64,000 nt of DNA from Eleginops maclovinus (taxonomy: Eukaryota > Chordata > Actinopteri > Perciformes > Eleginopidae), in assembly GCF_036324505.1 (NCBI RefSeq), contig NC_086352.1, forward strand, positions 29,592,312 through 29,656,311, given 5' to 3'. Positions within the stretch are counted from its first letter, which is position 1, and every line of letters starts with the position of its first letter. Of this stretch, positions 30,248 to 43,925 are shown piece after piece. Position numbers and translations under genes: made by a program. The notes beneath the pieces were generated by a model. It did not search any database, was not told where the DNA came from, and saw only the letters and a program-made list of their open reading frames with translations.

Positions 30248-33200
30248 TGTAGGGATCATTATTTAGCTAAAGAACTTTTTCATCAAATGAATTCACCAAG
30301 CACAATGCAGGAATAAGTGGAGTGTTGCTATATGAGGCAGCAATCACTGGGCTCAGCCGGGATGGTGCACTGCATTCAGATCATATGGGAATATCTGTCA
30401 GAGTGTATGATTGTTAAAGGCTGTGAGTTGGAAGTGCTCACACACTCAAGCTCTACTGATGATATCAATCTTGATTTTCTTGAGTTTTTTCTTCAAGGAC
30501 AGGTTTTTATTGTGACACTGAAAGGAATGAGGCTATTTCAGTGAGCAATGGATGATATTTGAGTGGCACCATGGTTATAAACTGAGCATAGTTGTCTCAA
30601 AAATGTGCACTGCTTGTAGTAAGAAGACATTCGTGTTCATTTCCCACTACATTTAGTTTAAAGACCCAATAAAACATTGAACAATCTGCCCTATCCTGAA
30701 CCACACCTAACCATTTCATCAACCCAAGAAAGAATGTTGGGTTTTTTCAATAATTTAGTACATTTCTAATACATACAATGAATTGAATAGTATGTCTACC
30801 GACAGCTGTAATGCGTACAAAGTTTTCAACTTCACAATACCAAAACTTCACACATTTTACCACATTTTAACAGACAGGAAAATCCTTATTGTAGCTGACG
30901 CTTATTTATTGGTTTGTATTTTTTGAACAGTGCATAATGTACGCCTGAGCTTTGTTTTATTTCTTTAAATGATAACATTATCTTGCCGGAAGTCACGTGA
31001 TTTCAAGCTCCGGATGTGAGTATAAACGGTGCTAAAAAGTGTAAGCCATAGTAAAAATGTGCGTTTTTCTACTGCTGGTTAACAGGTGAATACGTTTTCA
31101 CGGTGTGTCATGTCATACATGAAGAAACAATAAATGTAAGTGTGAACATCAGTTTGATTCGTAACGTGATTTGAACCACAGTAGTTACAATTATAGGAAT
31201 ATTAGAAAATGATATCAATTTGGTCCATTCTAGAAATGATTGATAAAGCTCTTTAAAAAAAAAAAAAACGTTACTAAATTAATAAAAAGGAAAACGCTTA
31301 ATCCATAGTCCACTTAAGCTTTTCTTTTTGAAGGATCAAGCAGGCCATTTTACTCAGGTCATTCAATGACCACTGGTGGATGACTTCTACCCTTTCAATG
31401 TCGCTGTTTTAATTCAATTGTTTTGATCAGTACCGTCTTTAGTTGTCATGATGACAATAACCCCAATTCCAGATTCATTTCAACAGATGCTGTGCAGAAT
31501 CTGTACAGTCAATTGGACAAAACTTTTGTAGCAGAAACGGTTTTAATTTCCGTTTGTAGAAGTATTGACTGATAATGTTTGATTTGGCTTTGGTCAGGTC
31601 AAATGCAATCTCAGAACCCATTGGTTACTGTCTGACATTAACAGATGTGTGTTAATGTCTGCAAATATTCAATCAGGTCAAAAAAGTTGGCTCTTAACTC
31701 CATTCTAGCGTCTGAAGTTGTTAATTTGAACAATGACCATTGCACATAAGGGGTTGTCTTGTCACATATCTCTTAGCATCAACATAACTATTATTGTCTC
31801 TTGCCCCCAGAGGCTTAGTGTCATAGGCTATAGGTCTGACTGAGGCCACTGAAGTAAACCGATGAAGTTGGTTTGCCTTTAGTTTAGCTGTTGATGACTT
31901 GGATGATTTAGTTTTTTGTTTTTTTTAAGGTGCCTTTGACCAGTTTGTTTTATTATGGTTCAAAATGTGCTGCTTAAAATGACCATTTGTTCCGGCAAAC
32001 CTCTTCCTTTAATATAAAGGGTTCTGCCAATATATAACAGAGAATTCACTCTCAATTCACCACACCACTACCTTCTAAAGTATATACTATTCTTTCTTTT
32101 GCTTCTAACTTTATTCTCCTCTCTCACAATGTTCAATTTGATGAGCAAGGTTTGATGTTGTCGTTTTCATATTCGTGTTGAAGTTCTATTAATGCTCATT
32201 ATACACGTGCTTGTCGTTTTTATGAATGAACCCACTGTTTCACAAAGAAATGACTTCCAGCTCCAAGCTAACATAATTACCTATTTGGGCTGTTATTGTT
32301 ATAATGACTGATAATTTAGAGCTCTTGCGTCATATGCTGTTCATACGTCAGTTACTGAAGCAATCAGCTACCCTGGCTGGACTCAGTGAGCCACTCATAA
32401 TGATTGAGGGAACATCAGCATTATGGCACAAATGTTGTACGTGTGTAAAAAAAGACCGCCTGCTAGTTTGAAAAGGATGGGGCTCTGTACATCCACCCCG
32501 GGCTTAAAGCTTGAAGAGGGCAACGTTGTGTTAGAAACGATTCATGGTGACTCAGCTGGATTTAATAGATACACACAAAACTATCACGCAGAAATGGTTG
32601 AGGGTTGGGGGTGCACTCTTGTATCTGTTGCTTTTCTGTGCTTAAAGCCTTGTAAGAAAAACAAGATGGATACTAATGATGTGAATACTACTGACTCGAC
32701 TGTTATGTACTGCATGCTACATTATTCATTTACCAGGAGACTGTTAAACTGAAATAGACTCAAGCAATACGGTTTCTCTACATCACAGGACTATCACTTT
32801 CGATGTTGGTGTTTAGCAAAACTAAAGGCAGGTTCCCATCAGTCACATATTTAGAAAATGTAAGCATGCAAACAAACTAGACTATATGGTTGGTATCCAA
32901 TGAATCAGGACAAACACGTTGGGACCATTGCATCATGGACTTTACTGCAATGATTCCTCAAGTTAGGAATGATTGCATTACCAGTTAGTCACAAGGGTAT
33001 AAGACTACTGTAAAAACCCTGGTTCAGGACACATCATAGATTCTGGACATAAATATGACCATGGTTTGTCTCCAAATTATTTAAGTAGTTTGAGGACTTT
33101 TTCACTAATGAATCGCTCTGGACTTTCTGTAGTGTCAATTTGATCCAAAACAAAATGACAGGTTTTGAAGTTTCACCACACCATTGTGTGGACCAAACAG

Positions 33201-34589
33201 TCGAACCTTGGTTTGACCCATACAGGAGGTCTCAGTCAGGTTCAAATCAAACGAGATTTGTTTTTGGATGGCTTGGACATTAGGACTGGTAACAGAAACT
33301 TCTGGCAGGAACCAGAAATTGGAAAAAACTAATACGTTAGCACAGAAGGATACCATTAGCGCGATTACTTCATAAAGAGTCATTAAGAAAAACTCAAACA
33401 CAGCAATGACAACATGCTAACATCATACACATGTCCCTCTACTAACGTATCAAAGGCTAATAAAGGACGTCATAACTTATGTATGAAATGGCAACAGGAT
33501 GTTGTGTTCTTTATTGCGCTGGAATAATCGCAACCAAAACTAACCAGATCAGATTTATACAACAGAAACTTGAAAGGATCCTTTCAAGAGCAACTGCTTA
33601 TTTTGTTGTTTAGACATTGCTTTTTTTTTCTTATAAACACTTTGGCAGGACAATATGTGTTGTTGATGGGGTGAGACACAATATTTTCAATTCAATTTCA
33701 ATTCATCAAGGCCATCTTAGCTCCTACATTTATTTTGAGAGCATTAATTTGACTACAAGGCGAAAAAAGACAAACATTCTCTATCAGCTTAAGTTTCATT
33801 AATGCTGTTTTCCTGAGTCATGGATTAAATACCGTTTGTCCCTTGTCTCCCCTCAGTTAAGACCCTCACAAACTCCAGCACCTGCTAATTGCCTCCAACC
33901 CTAACAGCATGCACAGATGTGTTACCCATGGCAACTACAGTCTTCATTGCTTCCTTTTGAAACTACTCAGCCAGAATACAAAGATAAATCACACAGCTAA
34001 AATAGATGTAAAATTCAACAGGAGTGTGTGTGTTTGTGTAGGAGTGTTTTGGTGTGATAGTGGTGGGGCCCGGGAGGCTGCACAGCTGCAGTCTGACCTG
34101 TAGCAAAAAGCTCAGCAGCAGCTCCACCAACTCAGTACATCTCCATTACAACTACAGCTTCAGTAAGCTGCAGCCATCTCAGGATTTGGTCTATCGCTCT
34201 GCAACACAAGAACTCTCCCTCTCACAGTCCTCGCCCTGTCAGCACACACACTGACATGATTCACTGTTTTTCTGAGCAGAAAGGGTTATAAATGACGGTC
34301 TGGCTGTACCGGCACCAGCATTTGACAATCATTCCTTATTATCGCTCCAACAGAGTCTTCTGCTTCTGTTTCATAACCAAAGGGAAGTGAGCCATTTAAC
34401 AAATGCAAATGGGTCATTAAATAGTCCTAGATCCAGACAGATACTGCTGTGGCTGAGCAGAAGTGAATTGTGTGTAACATTCACACATGTCAATGACTTT
34501 TCTAAATTGCAACTGGCTTTTTCGAAGATCAATATTTTCGGAGAGGGTCCCAGTGCAAGTTTTAAATTAGACGTTCAGCATGCTTAGGG

Positions 34590-35400
34590 CAATACTCAGT
34601 CGTCCTTCACATCAAGTTTTTTTTAGATATACAGATTTAGTCCTATTTAATAAAAGCGTTCTGCCCTAGCAGAAAACTGAGGAAATTGTTTTTGGCTCAC
34701 CATCTGATTCCCATAAAGTCCCCCTTGTCATCCACATAGATCAAATCAAGCAGGGAGTTTCATACAAATACTTGGGTGTAATGATTGACCATCTGCTGTC
34801 ATGGAAAAACCATATCGAATATCTGTGCAAAAGAACAAAACTAAGAATTTATTTTCTCCGCCGCCTTAGGTCTTCTTAGACAAAATCTTCTGTTGTTCTT
34901 TACATCTGTGATTTTGTCGGTTCTACAGTACTGCAATACTACCAGGTTACAATTGTTTGTCAACTGCTTTACAATCGAAACTGCTCAAAGATTTTTGGTC
35001 AACCCTGTCAGAGACTTTATGAGTCAGCGTAACATAACCTAGTGAGGCTGTCCAACAACATAATCTCTGACCAAAACCATGTTCTGAACAGCGAATATGA
35101 ACTGCTACCATCTAATCGGAGATACAGGGTCCCTCGATTCAATAAAGTCAGATTGAAGCACTCTTTTGTGCACCAGTCAATCCTTAGACTAAATACAGAG
35201 CTAAATCCCAGATCAACTACACGCTAAAGGGCCTTTGAGCATGTTTCGCTCAGTGATTGTGATGTCTTGTTAAATGTTTGTTTTTTCATGTATTGTCTTG
35301 ATATCTGTCCATGTTGATGTTACAAATGGAGCTGCTGTGACGCAAGTCAAATGTCAGACGCGATCTGACCATCAAAGTATTATCGTTTAGTATCGTATCG
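34590..35400 (+). pseudogene. LINE reverse transcriptase C-terminal fragment with 3' UTR
   Basis: Successive frames encode YKYLGVMIDHLLSWKNHIEY and YFLRRLRSS, then FYICDFVGSTVLQYCNT, then LLPSNRRYRVPRFNKVRLKH and SFVHQSILRLN. These are the end-of-RT motifs of the CR1/L2/Rex-type LINEs common in fish. Several frame breaks and stops show it is decayed, and no endonuclease or catalytic core is present. It is a typical 5'-truncated insertion; the sequence to about 35,400 may be its 3' UTR. Confidence 0.75.
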
Positions 35401-35539
35401 TTTTATTCTCAGTATAATATGTTCAACTATGGCTTCTGTTTTATTGGGGAAAATGTGTTGTGGAATTGCAAGGTAAATGGTAGTGTAGGTTGTAGCTCTA
35501 AAAATGGATTATGGATTATCCATGTGAGTAAAGTGCTGT

Positions 35540-36236
35540 TATTAGCAAAATATTCCTACTGTGTGGAAATGCAAGACTTTCACGTGCTTTAAACTGCAAT
35601 ACAAACATGAGCTCATGAACCATGGCTTCTCTGCCACTTCCTGACGTGCATGAAGGAGAGCTGCATCTTGAGCCTCTTTAGACACTGCTTTCCTCCATTC
35701 TCCCAAAATATACAAAATTTGGTATGAAAACTCCACCAGCGCATAGTCCAAACATACTGCTGGGTCCATCTTTGGTTCGGTCGTTCTGTCAGCGGGTTGG
35801 AAAAACAGGACCCAAGTGCAGTAAATTGAACCGGAGGCAGTAATGGATCCAAACAAACGGCGAGCTTTATTTAAATTAAAGCTGTACTTTCAACCAAAAA
35901 TAACCACACCAACACTAACCAGGGGATACAGGGACACTGGGAACAGGAGCAGACATACGGACGGGCAGGAACAGGCAGGTAGCAGGTACGGGATCAGGTA
36001 GGAAACGACGACGACCGAACCAAGACTAAATACACAAGGCTAATCACCAAACAACACACAGCTGGAGAGGGGAGGAGAAACACAGGGGCAACAGGTGAAC
36101 ACAATGACACAATCAGGGGAAGGAGGGAAACTAAAGACAGGGAGTGAAACTTAACCTGACACAAGAGGGGAAAACCTTTCAAAATAAAACACACAACACA
36201 AAGACATGACAGATACGAAACCAGGATCGTGACAAT
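35540..36236 (-). mobile_element. Proline-rich-ORF repeat family, short copy
   Basis: On the minus strand an LTR-like segment from TGTCACGATCCTGG (36,236) with AATAAAGCTCGC leads into CTGACAGAACGACCGAACC and an ATG at 35,769. The ATG opens MDPAVCLDYALVEFSYQILY and continues with EAQDAALLHARQEVAEKPW. After that Trp the similarity to the copy at 63,718 ends and the frame stops at 35,542. This copy lacks the proline-rich repeats. Confidence 0.65.
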
Positions 36237-38102
36237 CATGGGAAAAGTAACAAATGCTAAATGGAGACTGAGCCAGGATCCTTTCAGAACCACTCCTGAA
36301 CCTGAGGGGAAACCAAGAGATAATTAAATGCAAACACAATGAGTTTATCTGCATTCATGGGCCCTAGCATCAATTATGCATGAAGTTATAAGTGTGTAAG
36401 CCATTTCCATAAACTAACGTCAGCAATTTACCCTGCCTGTTTCCCAGCGTGTGAAAACAGGAGAGATTAAGACTGCAGCAAACAAACGCTCCAATATGCC
36501 TTAAAGGAGGAAGACAGAACTTATGTCAGACTTACAACTGAACCCGAGCTGAGACATTTATAATTATCCACAAACGTTCTCACTGCACCTTCGATTATTT
36601 CCACAGTGGAAAACATATACACTATGTTTTCATTATTGTATTATCAACTGAAACAAAACAATTTGTGTTTTTGTTAGCTTAGAATGAGCCCTTATATTTA
36701 TGTAGGGAGTTTGTCCTCTTTTGCTACATCATGTTTCTTCAGTACTACAATACAGACAAACCAAACTTTTAATGTTACTTGAAGGCCATGGTAGATTCTC
36801 AGACAGACTCGTTAAACTTTGGTAACATGAGCCACGTAGTCCAGCAACCGTGGTGAGGCCATCCACTGCCTGAATTTCATGTTGCGAGGTGGTACCGTTA
36901 TCATGGTAAAGATGGCTTTGTTAGGTGAATGTCGTGAAAGATAGGGCAGTGCAACCAAGGTTCTGCACCAGGCAGCTCATGATGACTTGTAAAGGGAGGG
37001 GTATTTTGTTGGTTGCATTCTGCATCCTTACCACTAAATGGCACAAAATCATAAACACCAGAGCTCTTAGTAGTCCAAGGCTGTTCCCGGATACTTTCCA
37101 AACGCTATCACTAAACAGTATTGCTACTGAGATATAAAGGAAACCTACAAAAATGTTTACAAGAAGAATATTATAGACCTATTGACAATAGTATAAACCT
37201 TATATATATCCTATTCTCAAACTATTCTCAGTACAGTCTTCATCAATCAATTTTAACCAATTATAATGCGTCCGCCACAAAATACTTAAGTCATTATACC
37301 TACAACAACTTCTATAATCTCTGATCATGTGATACAATATTGAATAAGAGCATATATTATATATACACTTTTAAAGGGGAGAAACCCATTTAAAGACTCA
37401 ATCCCCTCCAAAGCTCCTGGAAGTCTCATGCAGTGCTGCCACTCTGGAGGCTACCCAGAACTCAGCAGGCAGGTGGCAATCACAACCTATCAGCAAAGCT
37501 GCTGCAAAAGCCCAGGCAGAATACAAAGCAGCAGATCAGAGAGAAAATAAAATAAGGCAGAGATAGATTTTTTCGTCCGTGTGGAGGTTAGAAGTTTGAC
37601 TTCAGCCAAGTGGATCACTGGCTGACAACAACCACACTGAATGTCATATTTTTTTGCTGTGGCTGGTGAACTGGTCTAGTAGCCTTGTAGGTTACCTGCA
37701 ATTATTTGGTTACTTTGCATGGCATATTGATTACAAAATCACATAAGAATCACAAGATCAAGCAGAATCTATCCTGTCAGGCTCCGAGTACTGTTACCGT
37801 CCAGACCTGTCAGCATCCTGTGAAGAGTATCGGGCTGCTACCTGGTGGTATACATGTCTGATGCAGCAACATGGCAGCTCATAAAGCGTTTAAACTAAGA
37901 TACTTCAACAGCAAAAGTTATATCAGGACTTGACAGTATCGTCTTTTGCCGACTGACTTCGGCCGAGATAATGTCAGGCTAATTATTTGGAGGTCAGTCA
38001 GGGTTTCAACCACACCACACTCATCCCATACTCCCAATGACTCACAGGGTGAATGCACTTTCACAAGACCAGACTACAGTGGTTTGTGGTGTCTTAAAGC
38101 TG

Positions 38103-38284
<182 letters not shown>

Positions 38285-39875
38285 TTTGTCATTACGATGC
38301 CCTCGGGGCAGAGCAGGACAGGATCTTCTAACAATCTGATTAGCCAGCTTTCATTTGATAGCAGCATGCAGCAGGCCCAGTGACCAAGCTAAAAACAGAC
38401 ATACCAGCGGGGGGATTAAAGGGGAAGCGGCAGATCGTTTCAGGAGCAGCAAAGTTCCAGTCAAGTTTTTTGTCTAGGCTGTCATAATTGTTTATGTCTT
38501 GTGTGCTACACTTGTTATACTGTTGTCCTGCTGTGAGTTCAGAAAAATGCATAAAAGATAAATCTGTCAGTGTGTTACTTAACTGAACACATTAAAACTA
38601 GAACAGTACTCCCAGAGTTTAAGTCTCTACAAACAACATTTCCGTAAAAGTAAATACTTTTTTGAAAGATTGTTTTCACCATTGTTTAACCACAACAAAT
38701 TTCAACCTTCCAGAAGTCTGTGTTCTCTGCCAAGAAATCTAAATGTTCTCCTTTTACTTTTATATTGTCATATACTGTATAATGGTTAGAGTCATAGAAT
38801 AAACCATTCAAATGATAAGGAGATAAATTATTGTATTTTATTTAAAATATTTGATTAGTTTAAATATATGTAAATGATATGCATTATACACAAAGCCACT
38901 TAGAGCTAGTTTAAAAAAGTTAAACAGTTCATAATTCTGTTTCTTGCATCTGTTTTCTATTGTTCTTGTCATGTTCTAATTTACCTTAGCCCATTACAAT
39001 TTTTTACTGAAAAAAGCATCATAATGTCAATTCATTAGCTGATAGCTCTGAAATTCAGCTAACGCTAGGTCCTCTACTATGATTTCAACTACCAATTTAT
39101 CTAAATGTGGGATTTAAAGTCACCATGGAACAGAAAGCATTAATGCACAATCACATATTTGTTCTCGACATCAGTCTTGTCTTGTCATCCCGTGTTTCAT
39201 TCTTTTTTTATTCGTTTTGGGTCAAATAAGTTGCTAGATGGACTAGCCTTATTTGGCGTATTCCTTAGGACAAACAGAACAAACCAAAAGGATCTTTAAC
39301 TCATGTATTTGGCCATTTGGGGGCAGTGTAACAAGTTGCTAACCAAATACTGACATATTATCACATTATGTAGTTGATGTGACGAATGTGTTTGAGAACG
39401 GTTGCTTGAACACCGAGACATTTACAGTATGTACTGAGCAGGGCTTGTGAGTTAGTGTTCTCTCGGGGACAAACTTTATAAACACTGCTTCTGAATGATC
39501 TCAAAGAAATTCTGTCATTTCTGTCTTATAGAAATGTATAAAGTGCTTCAATGAGACAATAATTGGTTTTCTTTTGAGGGAAACAATGTAGGAAAAAGCC
39601 ACATTATTCACAGAAGAGCTGTACCCGATGTGATCTCTGTGTGTTTTGTCAGCAGCCGTTTTGTTGATGTGAGCAGTTCTGTCTCCATGCACACTTTAGC
39701 GCTGCTTCTCTCTCTGCCCTCCTTCCAGCGACACACACATCCTCTTTCTCCTCCTCCTTTCATTCACACATTCACTCCCTATCCTCCTCCCTTTTTCCAC
39801 CTGCCTCCTCCTTACCGTTTCTCCTCTACCCTCTCCTCCCTCTCCCTCTCTCTCTGCTCCTCGCTCCCCTCCTAC

Positions 39876-40024
39876 CGTTTGGACTGCAGCAGTCTCTTCT
39901 CAGCGTCCTGCCTTTCTCTCAGCAGCCTCTGCAGGTGAAGGATCTCCCTCTGGTAGGAAGCTGTCCTTCCCTCCGCTGCCTCCTCCAACCCTGCCAGCCT
40001 GGTTGACGCCTGGCTCCGGTACAC
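39876..40024 (-). CDS. cep89: Centrosomal protein 89, penultimate coding exon
   Basis: A 149-base exon with acceptor TATGTGCAG and donor GTAGGAGG, entering in phase 0 and leaving two bases of an Arg codon. It encodes VYRSQASTRLAGLEEAAEG, then a helix (QREILHLQRLLRERQDAEKR). From memory, the vertebrate CEP89 C-terminal region has the same arrangement (Y-K/R-x-Q-A...L, then a Tyr-Arg/Gln-Arg/Gln-Glu helix), directly before the segment encoded by the last exon. The upstream intron begins in a (GT)n array next to the acceptor. No further upstream cep89 exons were recognised to the right. Confidence 0.75.
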
Positions 40025-40031
40025 CTGCACA

Positions 40032-40051
40032 TACAAACACAAACACAAACA

Positions 40052-40131
<80 letters not shown>
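40032..40131. repeat. (CA)n array abutting the cep89 acceptor
   Basis: CAAACA units followed by about 40 CA units. On the sense (minus) strand this is a (TG)n tract ending about 7 bases before the acceptor of the exon at 40,024. Confidence 0.95.
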
Positions 40132-40133
<2 letters not shown>

Positions 40134-40327
40134 AATGAGATGCGGAGTGTTGCTATGAAGAAGGAGGATATCCATGAAGGACAGCGCAGCAGAGACAACT
40201 GGAGTGGAGGAGGGGGAGTCACACACGTTGGGACAAGGTGAGGAACGACACACACATACACACACTAAGCTGCAGATCTTCTGTGGAGACGCTGGTGTGA
40301 CTGCATCTGTATGTCTATGGGCTTATT

Positions 40328-40331
<4 letters not shown>

Positions 40332-40374
<43 letters not shown>
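40332..40374. repeat. (TG)n microsatellite
   Basis: About 21 TG units. Confidence 0.95.
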
Positions 40375-40376
<2 letters not shown>

Positions 40377-40469
40377 CAAGTGACAATTCTAGACCAGTGT
40401 TTAAGTGGTTGTATCAACAGACCAGCAGCTGTTGAGCTGCAGACAGTTTAGAACTACTGCAGTTAGTGC

Positions 40470-40606
<137 letters not shown>

Positions 40607-41517
40607 ATACAAGTGGCCTACATGTTTCTTGGTATACGGACTAGTTGCCTCAGTTCATGTAAAATAACAGTCTTGTCAATAAAGCAAAAGGAGGGCGAGT
40701 AAATGATTTAAAGAATAAAAGAAAGAAAAACACTGATTAAGACGCACAAAAATAGAAACAGAGAGGGTGGATTTTGCTGCTCTGCAGTTGGAGATGTATT
40801 CATGTGAAAACAAGGTCTGTATAAGGACAAATGCTGTGTGTGCTTGAGCTCTGTGTGTAGGAGTATATCACTGTCTGCTGGATAAACGGTAACACAAACA
40901 AGTTGTTTTGACCCTTCACTCTGAATAATTATGGACTCTCAAGTAGCCTGGCTTGTTTGGATATGATTCCGAGAAATGTTGTGCTGGAGCAGTTAGTCTT
41001 GTGTTGTAATACTTGTTATATATTTAATATTTATAAGGCTGGACTCCTTAGACCAGTCTATTCCGTTCTTCTATCTTGTAATTATGATACCAGATGAGGT
41101 GAGCTGTAATTATCTATACATGTGTGTTCACACAGCACATTTCAGCCCCCACTGTTCCTGACTATGGTACCAAGAAAGCAGCAGGGAGCAACCACCATGT
41201 ACTGAAAACACGGCTCCTCTTTATAGAGCTTTCATCAGAGAACTGCCAACAGATGTCAAATGCTTTTAATTGGCTAACGAATCACAACCAAGGACACATT
41301 CATGGCAGTCCTATTATTGGTGTGTGTGTTTGAATGACTTATTAAAAACCCTGTGGAATGACATGATTAACTGTATAACCTCTTCCATGACTAAAAGCAA
41401 TGTTATTGGCCTTTTTATTGCCTTTTTGTTTAAGTATGTATATATAGGGTTTAGTTTTTAATATATGGACTTGTATTTGCAGTTTTGTCATTTCTACACA
41501 TGTTCTACTATACTGTT

Positions 41518-41929
41518 TTAAAGAGGTTATTTTATGCTTTTAGGGATTTTCCCTTTCCTGTAGTGTTTCATATAGGTTTTTGTGGATGTAAATGGTCTGC
41601 AAAAATCCCTGTGTACCCTCCAGAGGGAGTGTCTCGCCCCCCCCCCCCCCCCCCCCGCTTAAAATGCCTCCATTGGACTCCTTTCTTTACTTTACGCGAC
41701 ATAGTGACATCATTATGTAAAAATTGCACTTTTGTTGACTAGCGCTACAACACATTGTACGTGATAGGCTAAGGGGCGGGACATCTCTAAGGGGGTTGAC
41801 TAATCACAACAGAGGCAGCCAGCTAACCAATCAGAGCAGACGTGGGTAAGAAAATGTAAGCATGCAAACATGTCACATTTGAAAAATGTAATTATGGAAT
41901 CTTCCATTGATCATATAAGGGCCCCTTAA
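41518..41929 (+). mobile_element. TTAA-flanked MITE, fullest copy (412 bp)
   Basis: It starts TTAAAGAGGTTATTTTATGC and ends ...AAGGGCCCCTTAA, so both ends carry TTAA and a short imperfect inverted repeat rich in GGGGCC. TTAA ends are the mark of piggyBac-type (and Kolobok-type) elements. It contains a 20-base poly-C run and no reading frame. Relatives lie near 23.3, 28.0 and 43.8 kb. Confidence 0.7.
41637..41656 (+). repeat. Poly-C run, 20 bases
   Basis: Homopolymer within the TTAA MITE. Confidence 0.9.
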
Positions 41930-42582
41930 TTTATAATGGGCCACTGCATTAGAAAAATAAATTGCTTTCAAACAGGCAACCTAAGGAAATGCAGAAACAA
42001 AAGAAATATAATGTCTGGGATAGACTTGAGAGCTAAGAGCATGTGAACGTTATTTTTGCTGTCAGTTAAAAGAACATTGGGTTCAACTAAGTTTAACAGT
42101 GAGTATTGTCGTTCTGTTTCCATAATCAAAGTGTAGTATTACTTCAACATGGCTACCAACTGGAGCAAAAATGGAGGAGCAAAATCAATTTACTTCTACA
42201 CCAATAGTCCACAGAGGAAAGACTCCAAAGAAAATCAAACCATTATCCGTCCCAAATTAAATCATCAAATATTCATTTTCCTAATTAAAAACCCTTCTAC
42301 ATCAGAGTGGACACGATTCAGATCTACAATGTGTGCTTTCCATGCATTCGATGGGATTAACACCAAGCTTATAAGGAAACATTCTTACTTTTCCTATCGA
42401 CACATTAATTGCTCAGAACAATTTACCTGATGAGCATTTTAATGTATCAGACTTAATTACAGAGCCTAGAACCGTGACAGAGTAATATGACGATTATGAG
42501 CGAAACATCAACATGGATTAGGTAATTAAATACACTTACAGGGCTATTTAACCTTAACCTGAGCAAGAAATTTAAAACATCA

Positions 42583-42650
42583 AATCAAATTGTATTTGTA
42601 TAGCCCGATTGTCGCTTAGGGGCTTTACAGTCTGTGTTACATGTAACACC
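42583..42650 (+). repeat. Interspersed repeat tail
   Basis: AAATTGTATTTGTATAGCCC followed by GGGGCTTTACAGTCTG. I recognise this pairing as a frequent fish repeat 3' end, but I cannot assign the family. Confidence 0.4.
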
Positions 42651-43273
42651 TTCAGTCAGTAATAATATAATCTATTTGAAAATTGCATTAAAAAAACATA
42701 TATAAAGTAGTTGAACACAGGAACAAGCTTTTAGGTTTTGCCAATATTATTCATATTAATAATAATAACAACTCTAAAACTTGACTGACAAAAAAGAAGG
42801 GCTTTAACTACTACAAAATATGACCAATTAAACAATTAAAATGATGACTGTATGACTTATTATATACATTACGGTTCGCTTTATCACCTTATAGACAGAA
42901 TATGGTAAATGACACAACCTAGATTATTTTGGTTTCCTTTTGTTCATGCTAAATGCTAGACAGAACACTCTGTTTCCCAAAAGGTTATGTATAGATCAGA
43001 CTACAAATTGTATCCAGTCAATACGCAGACAGACAATATACACACTGGGAGTGAAGCAGTCAATCATAGTGTCACAAGTAATGTTTGTGACTGATTAAGT
43101 ATCTGACTTGGATTTGATTACTGACATTTACCAAACACTGACTGATGTGTGTATGTGTGTATGTATTGCTCCTGTTGTGGGGACATTAACTGGTGTACAC
43201 ACTCACATTGGGGGGACTGCCCTTCCTGTTGAGGACAAAATGCAATCATCACGTTTTGTAATAAGGTTTGTGA

Positions 43274-43276
<3 letters not shown>

Positions 43277-43316
<40 letters not shown>

Positions 43317-43320
43317 TGAA
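43277..43320. repeat. (TG)n microsatellite
   Basis: About 20 TG units with one TATG interruption. Confidence 0.9.
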
Positions 43321-43777
43321 TGTCTAAGAATGCAATACTACACAGTTGAGGACCACACTGCTTTAACACAAATATAATTAGAACTGAAAAGTGAAGCTAA
43401 CCCTTTCTGCATAAGTAAGTTTTATACACGCTTCACCTTCAAAATGAAGCACAGTTAATAAAGGCCTGCCAACATAGTCCTGCAAAAGTGACACACTCGG
43501 TTCTCTTCCACCACCGACCGCTTCTCTAAAAGAGAGTATTCAGGTGGTTATTAGTTGGCAGCACCTGTCATCAGCCACCGTCCTGCTGTGGTTTGACGTT
43601 CTTCGCGGCCAGCTATGACAGGCTATTCCTCTTGCCCTATGTCACAGATAGACATTGGGAGCTTACAAGATCTTACTCGGATTTCTCTGTGTTTGAGAAA
43701 GTCATAAAGTGAAACCACACCTGCCAATAATTGAACCAGCCATCTCCCAAATTGCATGACAAAACTGACAATATGTC

Positions 43778-43925
43778 TTAAAGGGGCCTTTTATGCTCAG
43801 TTGAGATACTCCCTCGGAAGGGAACTTTTGGACTTTAGCCTTTGTAGACCATTTCCATGCATAAAAACCTATATAACACACTACAGGATCGGAAAACCCC
43901 CTAAAAGCACAATAGTACCTCTTTA
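43778..43925 (-). mobile_element. TTAA-flanked MITE, internally deleted copy (148 bp)
   Basis: It runs from TTAAAGGGGCC to GGTACCTCTTTAA wording at both borders, with TTAA on each side. The inner words AAAACCTATATAACACACTA and ACCATTTCCATGC match the copy near 28.3 kb. It lacks the poly-C half of the family. Confidence 0.7.

Noticed and set aside
32423..32752. 109-codon plus-strand frame
   Set aside because: No domain, no splice context and no recognisable similarity; length is within chance for a 14-kb intron.
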